From the NCBI GenBank assembly GCA_963930775.1, contig OZ005702.1, forward strand, positions 7,792,336 to 7,856,335: DNA of 64,000 nucleotides, read 5' to 3'. A program made the translations under genes and the position numbers. The notes beneath the pieces are model-generated. The model made no database searches, was not told where the DNA came from, and worked only from the letters and a program-made list of their open reading frames with translations. Of the stretch, positions 1 through 9,900 are shown piece by piece; within the stretch, counting starts at the first letter, position 1, and each line of letters starts with the position of its first letter. This DNA is from Cliona cf. orientalis (Eukaryota > Porifera > Demospongiae > Clionaida > Clionaidae).

Positions 1-1
1 G

Positions 2-3000
2 ATGGAGCTGAATAACTCTGGCCAATAGCCATTTTTGTGGTAGCAAACCATCTTCTTGCAACAATACCACGTCTCCAACTTGGACGTTTCTGGCTGGGGA
101 ATGCCACTTCGTAAATTTACGAAGGCTTGCAAGATAATCCGTCGACCATCTCTTCCAGAAGTGGCGTATGATAGCTTGACATAAATGCCATCGACGCAGG
201 AGCGTGATTGATCTATACGATTCAACAGGATCAGGAAGAGACTCGAGAGGACGGCCAATCAAAAAATGGCCTGGCGTCAGTGCTTCCACACCATCGTCAT
301 CGTTCGGAAGAGGGACTAGAGGTCGGCTATTTAAGCACGCTTCTATCTGTGCAAGTAGAGTGGAGAACTCTTCAAAGGTGAGTTTGACGTTAGTCGTCAC
401 ACGTCGCAAGTGCTTTTTTAGGCTCTTGACTGCAGCCTCCCATAAACCGCCAAAATGGGGTGCGTGTTCAGGTATAAATTTCCACGCAATCTTCTGGGAT
501 GAACAAAATTGGGAGACGTTTGCGTTAGTTTTCTGCAATTCGAGAAACTCAACTAATTCTTGCAACTCACGATTAGCTCCAACAAAGTTTGTTCCATGGT
601 CACTCCAAATCAAAGACGGTTTACCTCGTCGTGAAATGAAGCGCCGAAGGCAGGCTATGAATGCGTCAGAAGTAAGATCGGATACTAGTTCTAAATGAAC
701 CGCTTTGACAGATAAGGATACGAATACACAAATGTATGCCTTAACAACAATTGGTTTGCGAACGTACCCGTGTTTGATGAATACTGGGCCTGCATAGTCA
801 ACACCGACTTTGTCGAACACAATATCTGGGGTCACACGCTCCTTAGGTAGCTGGCCCAAAATTTGGGGTTGAGACTTCGCAGCATTACGCCTGCAAACAG
901 TACATCCACGGGTAAGCGATCTAATAGCTTTAGTCCCAGCGACAATGTGAAATCGTCGACCAAGTGACGCTGTGAGAAGAGTGGGACCAGCGTGTAACAA
1001 ACGTAAGTGTTCAGACTGGATAACAACTTTCGTAAGCACATGCTTGCCGTTCAAGATAACAGGGTGCTGAGTTGCATAGGGAAGTTTCGAATTTTGATCT
1101 CTGCCACCCACGCGTAGGAGTCCACTCGAATCCATGAAAGGATGCAAAGGTAGAATTGAACTAGAGTTAGATAGGACAACTCGTTGCTTGATGGAGTGTA
1201 TCTCGTCTGAAAAACATTCTTGCTGTGCAGTTGAGAGAAGGTAGATCTCGGCTGCATTCAATTCGTCCACAGTAAGAACAGGTGAAACGTTGATAGCGTT
1301 CAATCGATTCTGTTTTCGCATACGACAATTGTGGAGAAATCGCATACTCCAAGCAGTGACTCGTATCAATCGATCGAAGCTGGAGAATCTTCCAATCTGT
1401 ATGATTGATGTCCTTGGTGCAATTGTGGTGTGGAGACAGATTTCATTCTTTTCTTCGGAGATTTCATTGGGAGGAATATTCAACTGTTCTGGCCAACAGG
1501 TCGGCATGGATCGAAGCCACTCAGGACCACTCCACCACAAGTGATGCTCTAAAAGCTCTGATGGGAATAATCCTCGTGACGCGCAGTCGGCAGGATTATC
1601 AGTACCATTGACGTGATTCCAGCGCTCAGGAGGGATGTTTTCAACAATGGAGGAGACTCGATTTCCTACGTACGTTTTGAAACGTCTAGGATTACCAACT
1701 ATCCAATTGAGCACGATAGTGCTATCAGTCCACGCGAAGACGTTGGTGGAGGGTATATGAAGTACTCCTTGGACATGGTGGAGAAGTTGAGATAACAAGT
1801 GAGCACCACATAGCTCAAGGCGAGGGATGGTTAACCGTTTGATAGGTGCAACCTTTGTTTTGGAGCACACAAGAGAGACTTCAACGCTTCCATCTGAGCC
1901 AGTCATGCGGAGATAGATGACACCAGCATATGCTTGTTCGGAGGCGTCACAAAAGCCGTGCAATTGGATTGAAGCAACGTCGACAGACTTTGAGAAATAG
2001 TAACGGGGAATGAGTTTGCGTGAAAGGAGGTCAAGCTCAGCTCGCCACTGTAGCCAATCAGCGTGGATTTGCGGTGGGACCGTATCATCCCAACTGACCT
2101 TCAGCTCCCAAAGCTGTTGGAGAAGTATCTTGACCTTGATCATTGTGGGAGAAAACCACCCAAGGATATCAAACGTCTTTGCAACGTCTGAAACGAGGAA
2201 TCGTTTGCTGACATGTTCAATTGGGGGGAGTTTGGCAATTGTTAGGCGGAAGTGGTCCTTGCTAGAGTTCCACTCAATTCCCAGAGTTTTCGTGTACTCA
2301 CCAGTGTTGGGAATCTGTTGCATTGACTGAGAGTCCCTGAGGTCAGGAGGAATTCGCTCAAGGACAGTTAGCTCACTGGATCGCCACTTGCGTAGCAGAA
2401 AGCCTGCTTTAGAGAAAAGCTCTTGTAACTGTTGCTGCAGTGTGATTGCTTCGTCCACAGTATCGGCACCTGAAATGCAATCGTCGACATAAAACGAATC
2501 GTTGACTGCCTTTGCAGCAAGGGGGTATTCAACGCCGAAATCGATAGCATTCTGTTTTACAGACATGTTTGCAGCAAAGGAGGATGCCGACACGCCGAAC
2601 GTGACTCTGGTCATCCGATAGTCAGAGAGTTGTTCACCGGGACTTGATCGCCACACGAAACGATGGAAATCGCGATCTGATGGGACCAGCTTCACAGCAC
2701 GATACATGCGACTTATGTCGGAAGTGAGGGCAACACGATGAGATCGAAACCTCAAGAGTACGTCGATTAATGCTGAGTGTACGGTGGGACCAACTTGCAG
2801 AGTGTCATTAAGAGACACCCCAGTGGACGACTTAGCCGACGCATCGAACACAGCTCGTAGTTTTGTGGTGGAACTCGATTCTTTCCTGACAATGTGCATG
2901 GGAAGATAGAAGGTATCGTGATGAGGTTTTGACAAATCGGCTGCTGGGACTCGTTCTGCATGTCCCATGTCGAAGTATTCCTTCATGACATCATCAACGT

Positions 3001-5422
3001 CTGCGAATTGGCCCTTTGCAGTCAATGAACGTTCCAGCGACAAGTATCTTCTGACTGCTTGAGAACGTGATTCGCCGAGAGGCTGGGCGTCTGGCTTTCT
3101 CGGTAGAGGAACAACAAATCTCCCATCTTCACGAAAGTGGTGTACTTTGAAGTGGTTGACTACTGATCTTTCCTCGGCAGACAGAGAAACAGTCTCGACG
3201 GGCTTCTCCTCTATTTCCCAAAATTTACGCAAAATATCATCTCCTGTGAGTATCGATGTGTGATGAGTGGCTATACGAGTTGAAGGTGCACAGGATTTGG
3301 TGTTCCCGGCAAGAACCCAGCCAAGTCTGGTTTCAAACGCTATGGGAGATCCGTGCGGACCTGTCCGCCGGCCATGCAACATAACCTCCACGAATACGTC
3401 AACGCCGAGGAGCATATCAATTCTGCCAGGGTGACCAAAATTCGGATCTGCTAGTTGAATGTTAGATAAATGTTTCCATTTCGAATCAAACGATATCGAG
3501 TGCAAGGGCAAGTCACAAGTAACTCTTGGTACAACAATGGCTGTGACGTGAAATATCTCACTCGGAGATGTCCGGGAGGAGAAACTGAAGCGTGCGATAG
3601 GCTGAAGTGTGGACTTGTGAGACAGTCCAGCTACTCCGGAGATCACTGCACTTTGACTAGTACGAGGCAAGTTGAGACTCTGAGCCAGGCGCTCCGAGAC
3701 GAAGGAGGCCGAGGAAGCACAATCGAGGAGGGCTCGAGCCTCTGCCGTGGAGCCATCCGGAGCATTAACAAGAACGCAACACGTCATGAGAAGTGAATTT
3801 GAAGCCAACCCGGAGGCTGCGTGTGAGGGGATCGAAGGATTAGTAGTAGTATGAGCAGGATTCGGAGATCCAGGGACATTAGTTGTGGGAGTGACGGGAG
3901 ACTCGGCCTTGGGATCAATGTGCAGCAAGGTATGATGGGGCTTTTGACACTTTCGGCAACGGTTGAGCGATCGACATTGTTTTACGAAGTGACCAGGACG
4001 TAAACAATTCATACAAAGATCGTTGGTTTTCAGCGTGGCAATCATCTTATCATGAGTCAGTCCTTTGAACTTGGAACAGGTGTGAAGAGGGTGTTTGCCC
4101 ACCTTGCAAAGCATACAGTTGTTAGTGAGCTCGGAAGTGCTCGCAGTGAAGGAAGCGATAGGTTTGCCTACAGACGATAGTCTTTTGGCAGAGGGAGCGT
4201 CGTTCCGTGACGATTTCTTACTTTGATCGGTGACGGAAGTTTCGGAGGCTTGTGCTCGGAGATTGATAAATTCCAATAGCTCTCCGTAATGCGGAACACT
4301 GGTGGCAGACTGGCTGTGCTTTTGCCACTCGAACATTGTGTTGGTATCTAGTTTGAGCTCGAGCACTGAGGTTATAAAGGGACCAGATGGCTCATAGTCC
4401 ATGGCCTTTAGCGCTCGAAGGTGTTGCTGAACCGTGTCATGTAAGCGTCGTAGCTCTCTGCCAGTGCCTTCTTTGAGAGAGGGTGTTTCGAGAATCATAC
4501 GTACATGCGTTTGGTGTATAAGGCGAGGACGATCGAAACGCAATTGAAGGCTCTCGATGGCCTCCGCGTAGTAGTCGCCAGAACGAGATAATCCTTCAAT
4601 GACCTGTTTGGCTGATCCTCCCTTCAGGGCGTGCTGGAGGTACACTAGTTTTTCTGAATTAGACAGGTTGGTGCGTCGGTGTACTGCTACGCAAAATTGC
4701 TCCCAGAATGATCTCCAGTGCAATATGTTTCCATCAAATGTTGGAACATCCAATTTCGGAAGCTTTACTCCTTTGCTATCAATAGGAGTCGTTTCATGAG
4801 CAAGAGGTTTCAAAGATTTCTTTATCAACAACGAACAGTCAAACAGGGCTTTGTCCAAACTAGCTTGCGAGGTATTGAGCTCATCTCCGTCCTCCAAGTC
4901 AATAGATAAGAGGCTGGTCCGGATGTCACTGAGCTCCTTCTTGAAGTCGGTCAATTGCTCCTCGTATTGTCGGAGGACGAATGCATCATCTGAGTCTCCT
5001 TTCAGAGCCGTAACAGCATCTTTAACGGATGAGATTGATTTCTGTAGTCGAGCAAGTCTACGAGACGCAATCTTACGAGGATCAGTATCGCTGGACGGGG
5101 AAGCAGACAGAGTGATTAGCTGCTGTACACGAACAGCCAGAATAGCCATTTCATCGTCATGATTGTCAAGAGTTTCTTGTTCGCTTGCGAGAGTCGCCTC
5201 ATCATCAACAAGGTCAACTAGAGCGTAGTGGTAAGTTTTGAAGTCCTTATCCAAAGATTCCAATTTCAATTTCATTTGCTGCGCGAGGTCAAAGGTCCCC
5301 GCCTGATCAGCTTTGCTCTCGAGATCTTTCAGTTTGGTATTGAACCGAGTGATAGAAGCACGCGTAATCCCTCTCCTTTTCTTGCAGTTAGAAAGGGAAC
5401 GTGCCGTTGTTTCTTCAGCCAT
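2..5422 (-). CDS. BEL/Pao LTR retrotransposon gag-pol polyprotein (partial, runs off window)
   Basis: The minus-strand frame opens at ATG 5422 (MAEETTARS) and has no stop down to base 2, about 1,807 codons, so it is intact as far as visible. Order from the N-terminus: a charged helical region; a DUF1759-type gag segment from about residue 215 (LPKLDVPTFDG); zinc knuckles including a canonical CCHC, CMNCLRPGHFVKQC, near residue 465; an aspartic protease of the A17 type (ALLDCASSASF, ~562); reverse transcriptase with the catalytic FYVDD box at 2472-2495; an RNase H-like segment (FCDASEQAYAG, ~1152); the integrase zinc-binding motif (GCTVCRR); the integrase DDE core (VDYAGP, SDHGTNF, GGLWEA) between about 830 and 430; and a DUF5641-type tail (VGDVVLLQEDG) cut by the window edge. 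Family knowledge: BEL/Pao elements encode one polyprotein processed by their own protease. The open frame suggests a young, possibly active copy. Confidence 0.95.
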   Translation of the reverse strand, partial: MAEETTARSLSNCKKRRGITRASITRFNTKLKDLESKADQAGTFDLAQQMKLKLESLDKDFKTYHYALVDLVDDEATLASEQETLDNHDDEMAILAVRVQQLITLSASPSSDTDPRKIASRRLARLQKSISSVKDAVTALKGDSDDAFVLRQYEEQLTDFKKELSDIRTSLLSIDLEDGDELNTSQASLDKALFDCSLLIKKSLKPLAHETTPIDSKGVKLPKLDVPTFDGNILHWRSFWEQFCVAVHRRTNLSNSEKLVYLQHALKGGSAKQVIEGLSRSGDYYAEAIESLQLRFDRPRLIHQTHVRMILETPSLKEGTGRELRRLHDTVQQHLRALKAMDYEPSGPFITSVLELKLDTNTMFEWQKHSQSATSVPHYGELLEFINLRAQASETSVTDQSKKSSRNDAPSAKRLSSVGKPIASFTASTSELTNNCMLCKVGKHPLHTCSKFKGLTHDKMIATLKTNDLCMNCLRPGHFVKQCRSLNRCRKCQKPHHTLLHIDPKAESPVTPTTNVPGSPNPAHTTTNPSIPSHAASGLASNSLLMTCCVLVNAPDGSTAEARALLDCASSASFVSERLAQSLNLPRTSQSAVISGVAGLSHKSTLQPIARFSFSSRTSPSEIFHVTAIVVPRVTCDLPLHSISFDSKWKHLSNIQLADPNFGHPGRIDMLLGVDVFVEVMLHGRRTGPHGSPIAFETRLGWVLAGNTKSCAPSTRIATHHTSILTGDDILRKFWEIEEKPVETVSLSAEERSVVNHFKVHHFREDGRFVVPLPRKPDAQPLGESRSQAVRRYLSLERSLTAKGQFADVDDVMKEYFDMGHAERVPAADLSKPHHDTFYLPMHIVRKESSSTTKLRAVFDASAKSSTGVSLNDTLQVGPTVHSALIDVLLRFRSHRVALTSDISRMYRAVKLVPSDRDFHRFVWRSSPGEQLSDYRMTRVTFGVSASSFAANMSVKQNAIDFGVEYPLAAKAVNDSFYVDDCISGADTVDEAITLQQQLQELFSKAGFLLRKWRSSELTVLERIPPDLRDSQSMQQIPNTGEYTKTLGIEWNSSKDHFRLTIAKLPPIEHVSKRFLVSDVAKTFDILGWFSPTMIKVKILLQQLWELKVSWDDTVPPQIHADWLQWRAELDLLSRKLIPRYYFSKSVDVASIQLHGFCDASEQAYAGVIYLRMTGSDGSVEVSLVCSKTKVAPIKRLTIPRLELCGAHLLSQLLHHVQGVLHIPSTNVFAWTDSTIVLNWIVGNPRRFKTYVGNRVSSIVENIPPERWNHVNGTDNPADCASRGLFPSELLEHHLWWSGPEWLRSMPTCWPEQLNIPPNEISEEKNEICLHTTIAPRTSIIQIGRFSSFDRLIRVTAWSMRFLHNCRMRKQNRLNAINVSPVLTVDELNAAEIYLLSTAQQECFSDEIHSIKQRVVLSNSSSILPLHPFMDSSGLLRVGGRDQNSKLPYATQHPVILNGKHVLTKVVIQSEHLRLLHAGPTLLTASLGRRFHIVAGTKAIRSLTRGCTVCRRNAAKSQPQILGQLPKERVTPDIVFDKVGVDYAGPVFIKHGYVRKPIVVKAYICVFVSLSVKAVHLELVSDLTSDAFIACLRRFISRRGKPSLIWSDHGTNFVGANRELQELVEFLELQKTNANVSQFCSSQKIAWKFIPEHAPHFGGLWEAAVKSLKKHLRRVTTNVKLTFEEFSTLLAQIEACLNSRPLVPLPNDDDGVEALTPGHFLIGRPLESLPDPVESYRSITLLRRWHLCQAIIRHFWKRWSTDYLASLRKFTKWHSPARNVQVGDVVLLQEDGLLPQKWLLARVIQLH

Positions 5423-5546
5423 CGTATTTGTTGAACACGATACACGATGATACGACAATATGGCGGCCACACGAGCACGTGGCCACGAACGAAAATGAGA
5501 GTTCCGAGATTGAGACTGCCAAAAAAGATCGCCGTTTCGAAATTAA

Positions 5547-5563
5547 TCCGGCTCGAAGGACCA
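5547..5563 (-). other. Primer binding site complementary to tRNA-Tyr
   Basis: The plus strand reads tccggctcgaaggacca, the 3' end of a typical animal tRNA-Tyr including CCA. The minus strand therefore carries TGGTCCTTCGAGCCGGA, a 17-base primer binding site. It sits about 125 bases upstream of the gag-pol ATG at 5422, where a retrotransposon needs it, and next to the inferred LTR end. The assignment to tRNA-Tyr comes from memory of the vertebrate tRNA sequence. Confidence 0.75.
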
Positions 5564-5567
5564 ATAA

Positions 5568-6051
5568 TGTTTGTACTCCTTCTCGGATGCTAATAGATAC
5601 TTAAATGTAGTCAATAGCTACATCCATGCACACATGCATACTTCACTCACTTTTCATTACTTTCTCTAAATATACGAACAAAAATTAAAATTTAAACATG
5701 AATAAGCAAATGAGAATGACGACCATTAACAATCAAGTTCAGTACCAACAACAACCAACATACAACTAACCAAACACAACACTAATGACCTCTGAACCCT
5801 GCCCCCAGCCCCTGCTGACTCAGCACACACCATGACGACTGGAGTGTGATGGCCCGGCCGGACTGAGAATGGAACCACACAACTAACAAAACTGAATAAG
5901 ACAAACATCACAGAGTCAGTGCACAAGGACAAACTTATTGTCACTGCTGACATGTTCAGTAGCTGGAGTCCAACTCACTGCCCGGACTGAAACTGTGGCT
6001 CCAGTCAACATCAAAGTTACTACTGAGTATAGCTAACTCTTACTGTGCACA
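5568..6051 (-). mobile_element. Probable 5' LTR of the BEL/Pao element
   Basis: On the minus strand this interval begins TGTGCACA and ends GTACAAACA, that is TGT...ACA, and its inner end lies four bases from the primer binding site. A TATATTTA promoter-like motif is at about 5668-5675. The outer boundary was chosen because the sequence beyond 6053 resembles flanking genomic DNA that recurs at about 6650. The second LTR lies outside the window, so neither LTR identity nor the target-site duplication could be checked. The outer end is uncertain by tens of bases. Confidence 0.45.
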
Positions 6052-6074
6052 CGGAGGGGGGACTGTAAGGATCA

Positions 6075-6375
6075 GTACGATTTTCTGTTAATTCTCCTTT
6101 AAATCCACCAATATGCAACATCTTGAGAGAGTTATTGACAGTGAGAGCACTGGCCAGAGAAGCTGCTCCTTTGTCCGTTATATCACATCCACCAATCCAG
6201 AGTTCCTTCAGTTGCTTGTTTTTTTGGGGGTCTCAGCCACATGGCTTATTCCTAAATCTCTCAAATTATTCGAACTAATGTCCAACTTCTCCAGAGAGCT
6301 ATTTTGAGCTAGTGCTATCGATAGATCTTTGGCCCCTATTGAAGTGATGACACAATTGTACAAGATTACACGGTG
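6075..6375 (-). pseudogene. Frameshifted duplicate of NLR leucine-rich repeats
   Basis: The minus-strand translation repeats the tail of the NLR gene to its right: LAQNSSLEKLDISSNN here matches LAQNSSLKKLDIGWNY there, and TDKGAASLA and TVNNSLK recur. After GISHVAET the copy has one base fewer in an A-rich run, so the repeats continue in another frame and the first frame ends at a stop. It lies beyond the NLR stop (6995) and beyond a good polyadenylation signal (6753-6758), so it is probably a dead partial copy. A short motif around 6054-6082 (ggatcagtac) also recurs around 6651-6680, supporting local duplication. It could instead be an exon of a lost neighbouring paralogue. Confidence 0.7.
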
Positions 6376-6994
6376 AGTTTGAGTAACTGCTCTGCGCACT
6401 CTTGGCCTGCAGTGAGGGGTGTGGTCTACACCATAATTTAATAGTTCGGCTTTCATCTACACATATGCACTGTACTAACTGGCATGTTCCCTCCATACTG
6501 TATAATCCATACTGTTAGTAGCTCATGCATATTAGCCAGCTTATCCCATGATATCATACATACTTGTACTTACCATTAAATCTTTGATTTGTGTTGGTCA
6601 GTTGTAGTGTTGTGGTCTTAGCTAGTCATGTGACATCAGCAAGCAAGGGAGGGGGGAACTGATAGGATCAGTACTTGGACGGAGCACAATGTGAAGTAAC
6701 TATAGTAGCTGCATCAATGAAAGGTGCAAGTAGAACAATCCACTTTTTAAATTTTATTAAGCATACGAACATGTAGTACATGTAGAGACATTGCAAACTG
6801 GTATGATACATGCATACAACATACAGTATACCGTATAAGTAGAAATTTTCATTAGGAGAAAATGATTAATATTGCCAATTTCGCCACCTACTATCATCGG
6901 TGAAAATTTTATCATGTTAATTTTTGCCCTGTGTTAAAGATTGCACAGAGGATATGGCGACCTTTACTGCATTGGCGAAAATCTTCTCCATGAA
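6376..6994. other. 3' flank of the NLR gene, no other gene seen
   Basis: AT-rich sequence without a credible reading frame. It contains the polyadenylation signal and the second copy of the ggatcagtac-type motif near 6665. Confidence 0.5.
6753..6758 (-). terminator. Polyadenylation signal AATAAA for the NLR gene
   Basis: tttatt on the plus strand is AATAAA on the minus strand, about 235 bases past the NLR stop codon. This is a plausible 3' UTR length and places the transcript end before the 6075-6375 fragment. Confidence 0.5.
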
Positions 6995-9900
6995 CTATTC
7001 TGCAATAGCTACAAAGGTAGCTGGATTTGGCGAAATTTGTATCCAGCAAAATCTTTTAAGCATACAGTGCTCACCTTCAATTTTAATGGGTGGGAGTCCA
7101 TTTCTCTTCCTTGCTTCATTGACCTTCCGACTTAAATAAACAGCAGTACTAGGGCCAAAGTTAGGAGGAATGGCTAGTTTCACAAACAATGATTTCTTAG
7201 CTAATGAATGAGCTATTGTTGAGAGCCCATCTTCTGTTAGTGCTCCTTTATATCCACCCATATGCAACAACTTGAGAGAGTTATTGACAGTGAGAGAAGT
7301 GGCCAGAGAAGCTGCTCCTTTGTCTGTCATTCCACAATCACCAATCCAGAGTTCCTTCAGTTGTTTGTTTTGTTTGAGGGCCTCAGCCACGTGGCTTATT
7401 CCCTTATCACCCACTAAATAGTTCCAACCAATGTCCAGCTTCTTCAGGGAACTATTTTGAGCTAGTGTTCTTGAAAGATCTTCAACTCCACTTGAAGTGA
7501 TGCCACAGCCATTCAGAATTAAAGCCCGAGTCTTGAGTGTAGCAGTTTCTCCTACAGCTTCAGATATCAAGGATGCTCCAGTGTCTCCAATTTGATTACG
7601 TGACAAGTATAGATGTTCAACGCTGGTTTCCTTACCAGTGAAAGAGGAGAGGAAAAAACTAACAGAAAAACAGTCCAGTGAACTAAGTGAGGTCTCACTA
7701 AGATCTATCTCATATTTTAGACTCTCAGCTATATAAAGACAGAGGGCAGGATCCTTAGCGTTGTGTAAACAGCGAAGAAGAGACACTAAGAAAGGCTTGG
7801 GCTTTTCTTTGATGATTTTATCAATAATATGACGAGAAGTAACTATGATAAAACCTTCAAAATTGTGCTTTGGTGAAAGGAATATGGAGGGTAAGTAAGG
7901 TTTCAGCTCATCAAAGATCCACAGAACACCACAGCCATCAGTGGCTTGTAGTCCAGCCGCTATTTTTTGAGTGTTCTCAACAACAGGAAACAGGTCATCT
8001 ATGATAGTACAGCCAATCACAACTAAACTTTTTAGTATAGTACTCTCTCTAACAGCTTGAAGAACATAGAAAGTCCCAGTTACTCCTATTGGATTTTGTG
8101 ATATATCTAAATGTAGACGTTGAAGCATTTTAGCAACATGTGAAGCACCTTCATCATGAATAGCATTAATAGTTACCAGGTCAGTATAACCGCTCACTGA
8201 CAGATATTTTATAACACACTTTGCACCAAGATCACCAATTTGGCATTGGGCAAGATTAACACTAATTTCCTTACCAACAATAGAGGAGAAAAAAAAACTA
8301 ACAGAGAGACAGTCCAGTGGACTGAGTGAGGTCTCACAAAGATCTACTTTATACTTCAGTTTCTCAGCTACATAAAGGCAGAGGGCAGGATCCTGAGCCT
8401 CGTGTAAGCAGCGAAGAAGAGCCACTAAGAGAGGCTTGGACTTGGCTTCTACTATTCTATCAATAACTTGGCGTATCCCTGAACTCTTCAACTTGGTGAT
8501 GGCAGCATAAAACTGAAACACAGCAGCAAAACGAGGCTGGTTGAACAACTGCTGGAATTGAGATACCTGCTCACTATCTGATAACTTTGTGGTTATATAA
8601 TAGGCTGATAAAACCTCTTGGATTGATAGGTGAAGAAAATTATAGAACACTGACTTTCCACTTTGGAGAAAGCTCTCTATTGCTTGAAGAAGACTGAGTG
8701 TGTTGGATCCTTGAGGCAAGTCACTGGAAAAGAAGGTCACTTTGTTCTCCATCACACCATGATAGGCAAGTTCACAGAGACACTGAAAAGGCTCTCTCAC
8801 TGCTTCAATCCTGGAAAGATCATCTAAAGATGCTAGCTCGCTAGATAGGACATGACCTCTGCCCTCCCTATCATAATGGCGTTGAATGCAGCTGAGAATG
8901 ACTGATAAGTAGATTTCATACTCAGTGTTGGGTAGTGATTGATCCCTGTATTTGAAAGTGTGCACTATGAAAGCAGCATTGAGTGGAAGGTAGCAAATGC
9001 TTTGTACCACAGGGTTCTCTTGGATTTTCTCAAGTAGGGCTTCTAAAGCTTTGGTGTCTCCCTTGAGACACTCAGTGAAGTACTGCCTCTGCTCCTCTGG
9101 GGTGAACCCCAACACCTCAATTCGTGAAGAGACCACTGGGTGTAGGTCACCTGATGAAATTGGACGAGAGGTGACTATCACTGAACATTCACTTAACATT
9201 TTCTTGATAAGTAGACAGAACATGGATTCTTGCTGTAGGTGAGGTGGGAGCTCATCCCACCCATCAAGGACCCACAGGACACCACATCCATTAGTAGCTA
9301 CCAGTTCAGCAGCTATCTCCTCAGCATTTTCAACAGGAAGCAGGTCAGCTATGGTCTGTGCACTTTGCACTGCTGGGTCTCGTAACTGGACAAGGATCAC
9401 AACAGTGAATTGTTGAAATAACTCTCCTTTGCCCCATCTCTGACAGATGTTGACTGTTAGAGTACTCTTGCCAGACCCTGGGGCTCCTTCAATCAAAATG
9501 ATCTCACCTCCATGTAGTGTGTTTCTGAAGATGTCTTCAAGTTCCACTGGAGATTTAGCATGAAGAATATCATCTACCCTACCACTGATGGTCATTTGTA
9601 CAAATCTGTCTTCAATATGACCTTGTTGCACTCTCTCTCTCTGGATCATAGCTAGTCGGAATATTTTCTTTGTTGGTGAAGGAATCCATTCAACTGGAGA
9701 TGGCGAGCCCTGGGACTGCTGGTATCTTATCCTTAGTTGAATACCAAGCGGTGTTAGTTGATAGTTATACAGGCACATACCACCAAGCTGTAGTGAATGT
9801 ATGTTCATTTCTTGAAAGAGCTCAGTCTGCTTGAGATCGAGTTGATTAGCAGATTTTAGTAACTCTAATGCTAGGCTGGATGGTACATACCACTTAACAA

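Noticed and set aside
204-5162. Several plus-strand open frames of 60-164 codons
   Set aside because: They lie antisense to the intact BEL/Pao polyprotein and have no motif of their own.
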